Positions 1 to 8,877 of a stretch of 64,000 bases of DNA are shown in pieces. The notes under the pieces were generated by a model. That model was not told the DNA's origin. It was given only the letters and a program-made list of their open reading frames with translations, and ran no database searches. A program made the translations under genes and the position numbers. The first letter of the stretch is position 1; the number at the start of each line of letters is the position of its first letter. Source of the DNA: Latilactobacillus fragifolii (lineage in GTDB: Bacteria > Bacillota > Bacilli > Lactobacillales > Lactobacillaceae); contig NZ_CAJOCF010000003.1 in NCBI RefSeq assembly GCF_905332535.1, forward strand, positions 186,001 through 250,000, read 5' to 3'.

Positions 1-499
1 CTTCATTATGTGGGACCTTCATAACGGCTAATTGTGACGCATGCGTATCTTCGTATTCATTGATTAATTGTTTGCTCAATGGCACCTTATCTTCCATCAA
101 GTCATCACCTAACATAACAACAAAAGGTTCATCAGCAACAAAAGACTTCGCAAGACGCACTGCATCCCCTAAGCCGTTTGGATGTGATTGGCGAATGAAG
201 TACAAGTTAACCCCCATATCAGTCGTTTCGTTAACCATCTTCAACATGGCGGTCTTATTCTTGGCCTTTAGGTTTTGTTCCAACTCTGGTGCTGAATCGA
301 AGTGATCTTCGATTGGTCGTTTACCTTTACCAGTAATAATCAAAATATCTTCAATCCCGGAAGCCTTCGCTTCTTCCACGATAAATTGAATGGTTGGTTT
401 ATCAACAATTGGTAACATTTCCTTAGCCATCGCTTTTGTCGCTGGTAAAAAACGAGTGCCTAAACCTGCTGCTGGAATAACTGCTTTACGTACTTTCAT
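1..499 (-). CDS. galU: UTP-glucose-1-phosphate uridylyltransferase, 5' part (runs off window start)
   Basis: Makes UDP-glucose from UTP and glucose-1-phosphate, a precursor for wall glycolipids and exopolysaccharide. Translating the minus strand from the ATG at 499 gives [17 protein letters not shown], the nucleotidyltransferase glycine-rich signature, followed by [10 protein letters not shown] and [13 protein letters not shown], all typical of bacterial GalU. About 166 residues are inside the window; the rest lies beyond base 1. A GGGGG-rich ribosome site precedes the ATG. It is divergent from the ComK-like gene and lies outside the polysaccharide locus, though its product would feed that locus. 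Identification is firm. Confidence 0.93.
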   Translation of the reverse strand, partial: MKVRKAVIPAAGLGTRFLPATKAMAKEMLPIVDKPTIQFIVEEAKASGIEDILIITGKGKRPIEDHFDSAPELEQNLKAKNKTAMLKMVNETTDMGVNLYFIRQSHPNGLGDAVRLAKSFVADEPFVVMLGDDLMEDKVPLSKQLINEYEDTHASQLAVMKVPHNE

Positions 500-690
500 C
501 TGCTAAAATCCCCCATAACTTATAATCTAATAATAGTATGCCATAAATAAGTGGATTTGCACCAATTATATGCAAAGAATGAGGAAAATATTAACAAACC
601 CTTAAGACTTTATCAGTCTTTTCACAATCATTTTGTAAACGATTACCATCCTTGCTATTCTCAAGATGTTAATTATAAAGGAGGTCTTCG

Positions 691-1515
691 ATGTTTCTAT
701 TACATCCTCAAAAAGTTACTACATATCATGAATGTCTCCCGGTACCACTCATTATCAAGCGCGGTGTTGATTATAACTTCTGTGAACTGGATCAAGCTTT
801 AATTCCCCGTTCATATCAAACGCGTATTACCAGCGATACGATGGTGATTGTCCCTTATACCCGTTCACAAAGCCTCGTCTTGGACCGCCTCAGTGGTCTC
901 CAGATGAGCCCCCGTTCTACGCGGCGACTAATGAAAGCCTACAATCAACATCAGATTATGGATTTCTCACAACCCCGCTATCTCTGTCATTGTTTCAATT
1001 GGTATCGTAAGATTCCACATATCAATGGTGAATATCAGTATTTACCATTAAGTGGTACTGCTCATCAAAACGCACCGTGGTTAGCGCTCCACTACGTCCG
1101 TGATTACGAAGTCAGCGATAACCATCTCTACGTTACATTGCTAAACGACTGTACCTGTATTCTCCCTTATAAAGGGCGTCAAATCGATACTGAAATCCAC
1201 CAATGTGCAGCCATCGGGCAGATTCTACGCGGCTGTTTGATTATCTGTGCAACGAACTTCGGCTACCAAGTCAACTTACAAACGTGCTTTGCAGAAAGTA
1301 TCATTCATCGGTATGACGATTGTCATTGCTCACTGTGTGCCAACGTCCCTAAGACGGTTGCCGAACTCATTTCATTACTTAACGCACTTAAGATTCAAAA
1401 AGAAAACTACATCTACCGAGCTGCCATTCATGAATACACAGAATTTAGTCCATTCGATATTCAATGTTATATCAAAAGTGTCAGAGAATTAATTCAAAAA
1501 CTACGCCAATTATAA
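691..1515 (+). CDS. ComK-like competence transcription factor
   Basis: 274 aa. The middle of the protein (about residues 105-200) follows the ComK pattern: an IPHINGEYQYLPLSGT stretch matching the HKPPI..NQIFLFPTLS region of Bacillus ComK, then a tryptophan-containing strand, and a TLLNDCTCILPY segment matching the F.NG....LP strand before a conserved amphipathic helix. The C-terminal third is Cys/His-rich (DCHCSLC near residue 209) and longer than in Bacillus ComK. A strong AAAGGAGG lies seven to eight bases before the ATG. ComK-family proteins activate DNA-uptake genes; whether this one does is inference. The neighbouring sigma factor gene fits a competence role. The family call rests on motif likeness only. 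Confidence 0.6.
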   Translation: MFLLHPQKVTTYHECLPVPLIIKRGVDYNFCELDQALIPRSYQTRITSDTMVIVPYTRSQSLVLDRLSGLQMSPRSTRRLMKAYNQHQIMDFSQPRYLCHCFNWYRKIPHINGEYQYLPLSGTAHQNAPWLALHYVRDYEVSDNHLYVTLLNDCTCILPYKGRQIDTEIHQCAAIGQILRGCLIICATNFGYQVNLQTCFAESIIHRYDDCHCSLCANVPKTVAELISLLNALKIQKENYIYRAAIHEYTEFSPFDIQCYIKSVRELIQKLRQL

Positions 1516-1595
1516 AACACCCAAGCTTGATGCTTTCAGCTATTTTCATTGGCATTTCAGTCCATTTTCGAAAATGATGGATTGCATAGGTTGAT

Positions 1596-1614
1596 TCACC
1601 GTTAAAAACGGTGA
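1596..1614. repeat. Inverted repeat TCACCGTT-aaa-AACGGTGA
   Basis: Perfect 8-bp arms with a 3-nt spacer in the gap between the ComK-like and sigma genes. No T-run follows on either side, so it does not look like an intrinsic terminator; a protein-binding site or mRNA hairpin is possible. Confidence 0.6.
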
Positions 1615-1642
1615 TTATCCTTCCATCAGCAAACCCGCTATA

Positions 1643-1679
1643 GTGAACTTACCGGTAATTCACACTGTGAGCTCATAGT
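1643..1679. promoter_or_regulatory. Two adjacent palindromes upstream of the sigma factor gene
   Basis: Bases 1643-1663 form a near-perfect palindrome: arms GTGAA and TTCAC around TTACCGGTAA, with one unpaired C. Bases 1664-1679 form a second, ACTGTGAGCTCATAGT, perfect except for one pair. They sit 18-54 bp before the ATG at 1697 and could be operators or an mRNA structure occluding a weak ribosome site (GACAGGATG). Function is inferred from position only. Confidence 0.45.
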
Positions 1680-1696
1680 AGACAGGATGCTTAACA

Positions 1697-2245
1697 ATGA
1701 CTCAAACTGATTTACAAACTGCTTTTAATCTTATTACCCAAGATGACACGCTAATCTACGGAGTCCTCAAAGATTTACACGTCCAAAGACAACGCAGCAA
1801 CTTCGCCGATCTCTATCAAATTGGCGTCATCGCCTTTGTTGAAGCCTACGAACAATTTCCCGGCGATGTCGAGACCGAAACCCACCGGTTCATGGTTTAC
1901 GCTTATCAGGCCGTTAAATGGGCCATTATGATGACTTTCCGCAAGGATAATAATCGCGACAAACGAATTGGTTTCGTTAACCGGGCAAACGATGATGATT
2001 CGGTGATGGACTATCTCGACCAAGTTGCTGATCCCTACTGCAACCCAGAAGAGGCCGCCATCTGTAACGACCTCTTCGAGCGTCTCTATCAAGTCTGTAC
2101 CCCACGCGAAAAACGCTTCTTAGTCCTCCGCTACTTCTACAACGCCACCCTAAAAGAAATCGCCGCGGATCTAAACATCACACGGCGAACGGCTAATAAT
2201 ATTAAGTTTAAGGTACAAAAGAAGTTTAGTCAGATATTGATATAA
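1697..2245 (+). CDS. Sigma-70 family RNA polymerase sigma factor (SigH/ComX type)
   Basis: 182 aa, the size of the small competence/alternative sigma factors of lactobacilli. Region 2 is visible around residues 38-85 (LYQIGVIAFVEAYEQF and the basic RKDNNRDKR segment). Region 4 helix-turn-helix is at about 133-182 (TPREKRFLVLRYF, then LKEIAADLNITRRTANNIK). It would direct RNA polymerase to alternative promoters, plausibly late competence genes as sigma-H/ComX does in lactic acid bacteria; that target is an inference. It follows the ComK-like gene after 181 bp rich in palindromes and ends at a strong bidirectional terminator. It could instead be an ECF-like factor of unrelated regulon. Confidence 0.75.
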   Translation: MTQTDLQTAFNLITQDDTLIYGVLKDLHVQRQRSNFADLYQIGVIAFVEAYEQFPGDVETETHRFMVYAYQAVKWAIMMTFRKDNNRDKRIGFVNRANDDDSVMDYLDQVADPYCNPEEAAICNDLFERLYQVCTPREKRFLVLRYFYNATLKEIAADLNITRRTANNIKFKVQKKFSQILI

Positions 2246-2288
2246 AAAAGCAAGCACAATTTCTTAAAGAAATTGTGCTTGCTTTTTT
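2244..2288. terminator. Bidirectional intrinsic terminator
   Basis: Long perfect stem with arms starting GCAAGCACAATTTC and ending GAAATTGTGCTTGC, with A-run on the left and T-run on the right. It separates the plus-strand sigma gene from the end of the minus-strand polysaccharide locus. Confidence 0.92.
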
Positions 2289-3441
2289 ATTTGTTGTTAT
2301 CAATACTAATAGCATTACGTAACTGTGTACTACTTGTTGATTTTGTATATGGAAAATAAATAATTCTAACATCATCTAACTTGCTGAACTGCTTCTCGTA
2401 CCTTTTAAATCTCTCAGTTCCTTTATAATCTGATCCAACAAACAGATAATTATATGGAATAATTTCTCTTACATCACTATCTTCTGGACGTGACACGATA
2501 ACCTCATCCACGTATTTTATACTTCTCACAATTTCCATCCGTTCTTCTAATGGAATAAAGACCGTTTTATTCTTGTGACTAGCATCCTTATGCACACCAA
2601 CAACCAAATAATCACAATATTGCTTTGCTTTTTTCAACATATTAAGGTGTCCAATATGGAAAAGATCAAATGTACCACTCATGTAGCCAATTTTTATCTG
2701 TGGTTTTTCTGTTAGTCGATTATTTTTAATTTTGTATTCATAACTATTAATACCGAATTCATGTGAATCATTATGATTTCTATCAATTACTGATTTATAA
2801 ACAGTATCATAGTTAGGAATTAATTGTGTTTTTTTGTTTTCTAATGCGTCAATAATCTCAACTGCTAAATCTAGAGCAGGGTGCTTGTCTATTTTTTTAT
2901 TATTTCCAAAACGTGTACCTGGTATATGTCCAGGTTTTACATCAAGAATTCTATTATTGGTACCATTCATTTCTAATTCTATATTAAGACTTTCAATTAA
3001 AGAACTAACCCCAGCCTTCGAAGAAGCATATACTGAAAATAACGGCGAATTAATCATACCAGCAATACTACTAATAACAGCAACTCTAAAGGTTTTCTGT
3101 CCCATAATTTTTTTATAAAATTGCTTAAGAATTGATACAACGCACTTATAATTAAGGTCAATTTCTAAATCAATCTCTTTTTTTAGAAGATTATCAAACT
3201 GAGCAACTCTACCGCCACCAATAGTTATAATTAGTGTATCAATATTTCTAAACTGCTCCAAATAATTTATGTTATCTACTAAAACGTTGTGCGCATAGAA
3301 CTTTATTTTGGAATTCTTTATTTCATCATGTAAGGTTCGACCAACAATGTGTACTTCATTCACTTCTTTTCTACCGGCTAACTGATTTGCGAGTGCCCAA
3401 CCAATTCCACTTGTACCCCCAACTATTAAAATATTCTCCAT
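2287..3441 (-). CDS. Fusion: short-chain dehydrogenase + glycerol-3-phosphate cytidylyltransferase-like domain
   Basis: 384 aa with two enzymatic domains. Residues 1 to about 240 are an SDR: nucleotide motif GGTSGIG at 8-14, catalytic Ser 124/125, and the YASSK motif with Tyr138 and Lys142. Residues about 249-384 are a TagD-type cytidylyltransferase: GTFDLFHIGH at 256-265, an ISRPE/D region and a YTKSTSSTQLR motif matching the RTEGISTT loop of TagD. The simplest reading is reduction of a small keto-sugar or triose (phosphate) and CTP activation of the resulting polyol phosphate, giving a CDP-polyol for the TagF-like transferase upstream. The substrate is not readable from sequence. Fusions of reductase and cytidylyltransferase are known for ribitol (Haemophilus Bcs1), but those use another cytidylyltransferase family and the opposite order. 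AT-rich; last gene of the locus. Confidence 0.85.
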   Translation of the reverse strand: MENILIVGGTSGIGWALANQLAGRKEVNEVHIVGRTLHDEIKNSKIKFYAHNVLVDNINYLEQFRNIDTLIITIGGGRVAQFDNLLKKEIDLEIDLNYKCVVSILKQFYKKIMGQKTFRVAVISSIAGMINSPLFSVYASSKAGVSSLIESLNIELEMNGTNNRILDVKPGHIPGTRFGNNKKIDKHPALDLAVEIIDALENKKTQLIPNYDTVYKSVIDRNHNDSHEFGINSYEYKIKNNRLTEKPQIKIGYMSGTFDLFHIGHLNMLKKAKQYCDYLVVGVHKDASHKNKTVFIPLEERMEIVRSIKYVDEVIVSRPEDSDVREIIPYNYLFVGSDYKGTERFKRYEKQFSKLDDVRIIYFPYTKSTSSTQLRNAISIDNNK

Positions 3442-3471
3442 TCGTAACTCTCCCCCATAATTGTATAATAT

Positions 3472-3903
3472 TTAGCGCTGTTTAAGCTTTGCCTTCAATA
3501 GATTAGTGAAATAAACTAGATCTTTATTGTTAAAATAGCTAATAACGAATATTATTAAAGATACAATCCCTAAAGTACATACAAAGATGATGAGGCTAAA
3601 AAAGTTCCTAACTTCAAAATAATTTTGTACATAATAACTTAAAATCAACCCTATTGTAATAACACTATACTGCTTTAAAACACTTTTAATAAATTCGAAA
3701 ACTTCAATTTTAAGTCCATATTTTAGGAGTATATATGGTTCCCACCACATATTAATTACAATATTACTAATAATTGTACCTAGAATTACTCCATTAATTC
3801 CTAGATGAAATACTTATTTTTGTTGTTTTACATTTGCAGTAGCTTTTAAATTCCCGATACTAGCTGTAACAGCGCTAACTACTTGATTTAACAACTCATC
3901 CCC
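3472..3903 (-). pseudogene. Decayed polysaccharide flippase (Wzx) fragment
   Basis: In one continuous frame the minus strand reads ELLNQVVSAVTASIGNLKAT, then about eight residues, a TAA stop at 3814-3816, and then VFHLGINGVILGTIISNI and WWEPYILLKYGL to a stop at 3472. The first block matches the mid-protein NQ..SA.TASIGNL signature of Wzx proteins and the second matches their C-terminal part. The roughly 200 residues that normally lie between the two are missing. So this is a remnant with no N-terminus, an internal deletion and a nonsense codon. The 92-codon ORF at 3472-3750 is its C-terminal tail. It is joined directly to the truncated tagD upstream. Confidence 0.8.
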
Positions 3904-4177
3904 CCATTACAAACGTATCGATACCGTACTTCTCAACATCTGTTTTCTTCTGTTCCCAATTAGTTTCTGGAATAACCTCATCAACATATTTAATTGCTTC
4001 CAATATATATTTTCGATGTTCGTAACTATGATATGCTTCCTTATGTTTAATCCGATTAAACTCATCGGTTGAAATAGCAACAATAAGATAGTCTCCCAAA
4101 GACTTAGCTCTTTCAAGTAAGTGAACATGTCCCCAATGTAATAAATCAAATGTTCCATACGTAATTACTTTCTTCAT
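3896..4177 (-). pseudogene. tagD: Truncated glycerol-3-phosphate cytidylyltransferase (TagD)
   Basis: 93 codons against about 130 in intact TagD. The N-terminal catalytic half is present: [11 protein letters not shown] at residues 7-17 and the ..[19 protein letters not shown] track. The protein stops at FVMGG where TagD continues FVMGDDW, so the RTEGISTT active-site motif is lost. The break lies in a run of six G (3900-3905 as C on plus); with five G the frame would pass into the flippase remnant. The gene has a normal start and ribosome site, but the product should be inactive for CDP-glycerol synthesis. The cytidylyltransferase domain of the fusion gene downstream may have replaced it. Confidence 0.85.
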
Positions 4178-4194
4178 AATAGTTCCCCCATTTT

Positions 4195-5598
4195 CTATTT
4201 ATGAATATATTTCAATAATTTAGGTTTCGTTAACCATAATACAACGGTGTATACCAAAATACCAATGCCGACCTGTAGACCTAGTTGTAACATACTAAAA
4301 GGCACTGTTAAATTCAAGTAAAGTACCACAGCGAACATCATCAACCCGCCTAAAAAGTATTTCCAAACTTCCGCCATCATTTGGCGGATACTTAATTCAT
4401 ACCGCACAACATAGAATTGATAAGCAGTGACGCTAATTTCCGAGATAACCGTCGCAATCATTGCCCCTTGGGTGCCCAACCATAAAATCATTGGTACATT
4501 CAAGATGATGTTAACGACGGCTCCGATAGTAACTGAAATCGTAAATTCTTTATTATGACCGGTGGGCATCAAGTATTGAACACCTAAGACATTACTCCAG
4601 GCAATCATTAAAATCACGATTGATTCAATCATCATCAATGGGCCAACAGCGGCGAAATCCTGACCAAAAAACATCGTCGCAAAGTTTGGCGCAATTGCCG
4701 CAATTCCAAACATCATTGGTACTGAAACCGCACTGACAAAATCAAATGACTGGTAAAGATACTTTTTAACTTGTTCGTGATCGCCTTTGGCGAACGTATT
4801 GGCCACTCGTGGCAACATCACAGTCCCCGTTGCGGTAACAATTGCGAGAACCATTTTGACAATTTTGTCCGAGTTATCATAAAATCCAGCAGCTTCAACC
4901 GAAACCATCTTCCCAACCATCGTCTTATTTAAAATTAAATAAACTTGCGTCGCAATTTGCGGAATGAAAAGAACCAATGCGGGTTGAAAATGGCGCCAAA
5001 TTTTCAATTTATGCCAGTCGGGCATATCAATATAATGTTTTAAATATGGAAATAACGTTAAATTACCAATCAATTGCGAAATCGATAAAATCGCAATGTA
5101 TAACGTTAAATCGCTTTGATGCTTCACAAATAAGAAAATGCAGGCAAGTGAGATTAACTTAATAATGATGTTTCGCAAAACAGTCACCTTGAAGTTCTCA
5201 AAGCCCATAAAAAACCACGAGATATCAAATGCTGCCGCCACAATTAAAACGGCTTGCATCAAGTAAGCTTGATGATAGTCTTTCACAAACCATAAGAAAC
5301 CGAAAAAAAGTACTAGTGCAGCTATAATCGTTACTAATCGCATTAGAAAAACTTCCCAAAAAATTTGAGAAGCTTTCGTTCGGTTATCTCGATAATAGGC
5401 TATTTGCCGATTTCCATACAAAGAAACACCGATACTCCCAATCAAAATAAAATACTGCGTATTGGAATTGGTGAAGGAGTTAATACCGACGCCCGTTGGG
5501 CCTAAAACCCGCGCAATATAGGGCATCGTAATGAGCGGTACTAACAGTACGAATACTTGGTAGAATACATTATAGAGATAATTCTTAATAATCTTCAT
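4195..5598 (-). CDS. wzx: Polysaccharide repeat-unit flippase (Wzx family)
   Basis: 467 aa membrane protein of the PST/MVF superfamily with about 12-14 hydrophobic segments. The N-terminus ([18 protein letters not shown]) is the standard Wzx opening. It would move undecaprenyl-linked repeat units across the membrane for polymerisation. It starts 3 bp after the glf stop, so the two are cotranscribed. Base composition is higher in GC than in the wzy/glycosyltransferase genes upstream and resembles the chromosomal flanks. This is the intact flippase of the locus; the fragment at 3472-3903 is a relic of another. Confidence 0.93.
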   Translation of the reverse strand: MKIIKNYLYNVFYQVFVLLVPLITMPYIARVLGPTGVGINSFTNSNTQYFILIGSIGVSLYGNRQIAYYRDNRTKASQIFWEVFLMRLVTIIAALVLFFGFLWFVKDYHQAYLMQAVLIVAAAFDISWFFMGFENFKVTVLRNIIIKLISLACIFLFVKHQSDLTLYIAILSISQLIGNLTLFPYLKHYIDMPDWHKLKIWRHFQPALVLFIPQIATQVYLILNKTMVGKMVSVEAAGFYDNSDKIVKMVLAIVTATGTVMLPRVANTFAKGDHEQVKKYLYQSFDFVSAVSVPMMFGIAAIAPNFATMFFGQDFAAVGPLMMIESIVILMIAWSNVLGVQYLMPTGHNKEFTISVTIGAVVNIILNVPMILWLGTQGAMIATVISEISVTAYQFYVVRYELSIRQMMAEVWKYFLGGLMMFAVVLYLNLTVPFSMLQLGLQVGIGILVYTVVLWLTKPKLLKYIHK

Positions 5599-5601
5599 TG
5601 A

Positions 5602-6714
5602 TTAATCCTTTAGTTCATCTTTAACCACTTGTAACGCCGCATGAATCACTTGGTGCATATCGTAATAACGATATTGACCTAGTCGTCCACCAAAAACCAC
5701 TTTGGGTTCTGTCGATGCTAAGTCACGGTATGCTTTGTACAAACGGTTATTCTTATCGTTATTGATTGGATAGTAAGGTTCGTCGCCACGCGACCAATTA
5801 GCGGGATATTCTTTGGTAACGATGGTCTTGTTCTTGTCACCTTTACCGAATTCGAAATGCTTATGTTCAATCACCCGTGTATAAGGTGTTTCAGCATCCG
5901 TATAATTAACTACCGCATTTCCTTGATAGTTATCAACAGCCATTTCTTCTGTTTCAAACCGCAGGCTCCGGTATTCGAGTTCCCCTAATTGATAATCAAA
6001 GAATTGATCAATCATCCCGGTGAAAATCACCTTATCATATTGATCAATGTAGGCTTGTTTCTTATCAAAGAAATCGACACCCGTTTCAACATCGATTAAA
6101 TCACTAGCCAACATTTTTTCGATGATTTGTGTATACCCACCAATTGGAATTCCTTGGTATGTATCATTGAAGTAGTTATTATCGTAAGTCAAACGAACTG
6201 GGAGGCGGCGAATAATGAATGCTGGTAATTCAGTAGCCTTTTGGCCCCATTGTTTTTCAGTATAACCCTTGATCAGTTTTTGGTAGATATCCGTCCCAAT
6301 CAATGAGATAGCTTGTTCTTCCAAGTTTTCAGGTGTCTTATCGCCTAATACTTGACGTTGTTCGGCAATTTTAGCGGCCGCTTCTGCTGGAGTTGCGACA
6401 CCCCATAGTTTGTTGAACGTATTCATATTGAAAGGTAAGTTATAAATTTCACCTTTATAGTTGGCCACCGGGCTGTTAGTGTACCGGTTGAATTCTGCGA
6501 ATTGGTTAATATATTCCCAAATTTCCTTATTGCTGGTATGAAAAATATGCGCACCATATTGGTGTACTTGAATACCATCAATTTCCTTTGTATAGATGTT
6601 ACCCGCGATGTGATCGCGCTTTTCAATTACTTTAACGTGGTTCCCGCGTTTGGCTGCTTCGTATGCGAAGGTTGACCCAAAAAGACCAGAACCGACTACT
6701 AAATAGTTAGTCAT
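5602..6714 (-). CDS. glf: UDP-galactopyranose mutase
   Basis: 370 aa flavoenzyme that converts UDP-galactopyranose to UDP-galactofuranose. The N-terminal FAD-binding motif VVGSGLFGS is at residues 6-14, followed by the EKRDHIAGNIYT segment. YGAHIFHT, the conserved arginine region VRLTYDNNYFND, and YRYYDMHQVI near the C-terminus are all Glf signatures. It overlaps the wzy stop by 8 bp, implying translational coupling. It supplies the donor for a galactofuranosyltransferase, plausibly the product of 7874-8866. Composition is host-like compared with the genes upstream. Confidence 0.97.
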   Translation of the reverse strand: MTNYLVVGSGLFGSTFAYEAAKRGNHVKVIEKRDHIAGNIYTKEIDGIQVHQYGAHIFHTSNKEIWEYINQFAEFNRYTNSPVANYKGEIYNLPFNMNTFNKLWGVATPAEAAAKIAEQRQVLGDKTPENLEEQAISLIGTDIYQKLIKGYTEKQWGQKATELPAFIIRRLPVRLTYDNNYFNDTYQGIPIGGYTQIIEKMLASDLIDVETGVDFFDKKQAYIDQYDKVIFTGMIDQFFDYQLGELEYRSLRFETEEMAVDNYQGNAVVNYTDAETPYTRVIEHKHFEFGKGDKNKTIVTKEYPANWSRGDEPYYPINNDKNNRLYKAYRDLASTEPKVVFGGRLGQYRYYDMHQVIHAALQVVKDELKD

Positions 6715-7846
6715 TTAATTTCTCCTTTTTATTAAAAATAGAAAATCCTATTAATATAAACGGGTTATAGAATAATTCCAAAAAATGTTGATCAATCATA
6801 CTACTCATCGTTACACATAAAAAACACAAAAGAAATATTTTTTTATACTCAATATCTACTTTTTTTAAAGATACTGTTAGCAGGATTATTAAATAGACAG
6901 TAAATACAATTCCGAAAGACAGTAATGAATTTACGAAAGAAGAATCGATAAAAAAATATTTAAATAACATATCAAGTCTTCCTGTCCCCCCCCATCCGTG
7001 CTGTTCAATATAATTTCCAAAAAGCCTAACGGGATATTCGTTAAATGCCATGTTACCATAGTACAATCTTCCAGATAATAGTTTATCTAAAGTTACTAAT
7101 ATAGGACTAGATTTATAATAATAAGTTATTGTATTTGCAATTACTGCTCCTAGTAACGGTGCTAAATAAGTTTTATCTATTATAGGATTTATATATTCTT
7201 TATCCAACAAATTATATAAGTAGAAAATTATTCCAATAACAAAAATTAGTATTGCATCCAATCTGGCATCGGTTAGTTTCAGTACTGTATATCCTAAAAT
7301 CATATATATCGAAAAAACAAATAAATTGACTTTGCCTTTAATTAAATAAATATACCCTAATAAAACATAAAATACATGTGCTGCAAAATCTGTGGGGTAT
7401 TTAGTTCCAAAAGAATTCCGTGTCTTTAGACCTCTTAAATACGTATAATTTGGGATAGTACCTTTATACGATAAAAGACCAGTTACTAATAACAGCACGG
7501 TCATTTCTATTACATAAATTCTGATGATTCCTCTAATAGGCACGTTGTATGCACCTATCATAAACATTGCCAATATATATAAATTGTTCTTAGCTACATA
7601 GGAAGCAAAAATCGTCACTATTATAAAAAGCGTGCCATATGTTAATAAAGAAACTGTTAATTTATCAAAAAACATCATTTTAAACAAAATTAGACTCGTA
7701 CATAATAAGTATATAATTAATTTTAAACTACTCGTATTATTAAATTCTATTGTTGTTGAAATCAAAAATTGATAACCAATGTATATGGAAAAAGAAATGT
7801 AATATAACACATTAGCTATATTTTCTTTGCTATAAGTTAATTCCAT
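6707..7846 (-). CDS. wzy: Putative polysaccharide polymerase (Wzy-like)
   Basis: 379 aa, about 10-11 hydrophobic segments spread over the whole length, with a longer hydrophilic loop around residues 260-300 (KLLSGRLYYGNMAFNEYPVR). This is the usual layout of Wzy proteins, which are too divergent to recognise by sequence alone. The call rests on topology and on position beside Wzx, Glf and glycosyltransferases in a locus with no other polymerase candidate. Very AT-rich. Confidence 0.75.
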   Translation of the reverse strand: MELTYSKENIANVLYYISFSIYIGYQFLISTTIEFNNTSSLKLIIYLLCTSLILFKMMFFDKLTVSLLTYGTLFIIVTIFASYVAKNNLYILAMFMIGAYNVPIRGIIRIYVIEMTVLLLVTGLLSYKGTIPNYTYLRGLKTRNSFGTKYPTDFAAHVFYVLLGYIYLIKGKVNLFVFSIYMILGYTVLKLTDARLDAILIFVIGIIFYLYNLLDKEYINPIIDKTYLAPLLGAVIANTITYYYKSSPILVTLDKLLSGRLYYGNMAFNEYPVRLFGNYIEQHGWGGTGRLDMLFKYFFIDSSFVNSLLSFGIVFTVYLIILLTVSLKKVDIEYKKIFLLCFLCVTMSSMIDQHFLELFYNPFILIGFSIFNKKEKLND

Positions 7847-7873
7847 ACCTCTCTCCTTTATACTTATTTATTT

Positions 7874-8866
7874 CTAATCTAAAATTTTCGAAATAACCGA
7901 TTCAGTAAACCCGCCATTAATTACTTTATCCTGAAATTTATTAACATTATCCTTATAATCATCATACTCAATCTGAGTCATATTACTAATTACTTCATTA
8001 GCTTCTTCTATACTACCAACTGATATTCCTATTTTAGTAGTATCTACGAGCTCACTTAATGCTGATCTATTCCATACAATTAACGGCATCCCGCTCGCCA
8101 AATATAAAGATGCCTTATGTGGATTGTTGTATCTTGTATATGAATCTGATTCATTCACAGAATCCCCATCCCATACTAATCCAAAACCATTTTCGCAAGC
8201 TAAATCAATTAGCAACTTTTCTGGAGTCCGTACCCCTAAGTAATTAAAATTCCCCAGGCCTTCTATTCTATTAATTCCATACAAATAATAGTTATCATTC
8301 ACGACTTTATTATAAATAAATTTAGATTTACCTAAATTTCCAGCAAAAAAAATTCTTTTATAGTTATTCTTCTTTTCCACGTTTAATCCACTATTCGTTA
8401 TATAATCGAATAAGCCCATTTCTAGAATCTCTGATACACAGCCGTTAGCCTTTAGCCATTCTGACATTCTACTATTGTGGGTAACTACAAACTTAAATTT
8501 ATTTAAGTTTGATATCTCGCGTTTAATAAGTTTCTTACTTGCATTTTCTCTTAATGTGGGTAAATCATGAATTAATACTATAGTATTATCAAATTTACTA
8601 GCTATTACGTCAATAACTTGTGCAGTAACTCTAGTACCTAAGTAGAAAGGATACTGTACGAGAAAGTAACTTTCTCGTGGAAGAAACTGAAGTTTCCTAC
8701 TAAGATTACTCTTTGTAAAAATCTCTCGTTCCAACCTGCTCTGTTGACCGTCAATATAAATATTTGAAAAACCCATTTTTGAAAGAATCGTACTAATGTC
8801 CTTAACAGCCTTACTCCCCGCGTGATTTGCATCAGATTGCATCATGGTTAACATAAATCTATTCAT
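7874..8866 (-). CDS. Putative galactofuranosyltransferase (WbbI-like)
   Basis: 330 aa. Carries features of the family containing Escherichia coli WbbI beta-1,6-galactofuranosyltransferase and Gram-positive homologues: an N-terminal QSDANHAGSKA..D block, LIHDLP near residue 98, VTHNSRMSEWL, FAGNLGKSKF, and a C-terminal YNNPHKASLYLASGMPLIVW that is a typical GT-B donor-binding helix. A nearby glf gene supports UDP-galactofuranose as donor. The exact linkage cannot be inferred. Cytoplasmic, acting on the lipid-linked repeat unit. AT-rich like its neighbours. Confidence 0.7.
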   Translation of the reverse strand: MNRFMLTMMQSDANHAGSKAVKDISTILSKMGFSNIYIDGQQSRLEREIFTKSNLSRKLQFLPRESYFLVQYPFYLGTRVTAQVIDVIASKFDNTIVLIHDLPTLRENASKKLIKREISNLNKFKFVVTHNSRMSEWLKANGCVSEILEMGLFDYITNSGLNVEKKNNYKRIFFAGNLGKSKFIYNKVVNDNYYLYGINRIEGLGNFNYLGVRTPEKLLIDLACENGFGLVWDGDSVNESDSYTRYNNPHKASLYLASGMPLIVWNRSALSELVDTTKIGISVGSIEEANEVISNMTQIEYDDYKDNVNKFQDKVINGGFTESVISKILD

Positions 8867-8877
8867 AATAATCTCCT

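Noticed and set aside
551-802. 83-codon ORF overlapping the start of the ComK-like gene
   Set aside because: No ribosome site, overlaps a gene with a strong one, and composition does not look coding.
3896-3905. Six-G run in tagD as a programmed frameshift
   Set aside because: A shift would only join TagD to a flippase remnant that itself has a stop and deletion, so a useful product is unlikely; a decay scar is simpler.
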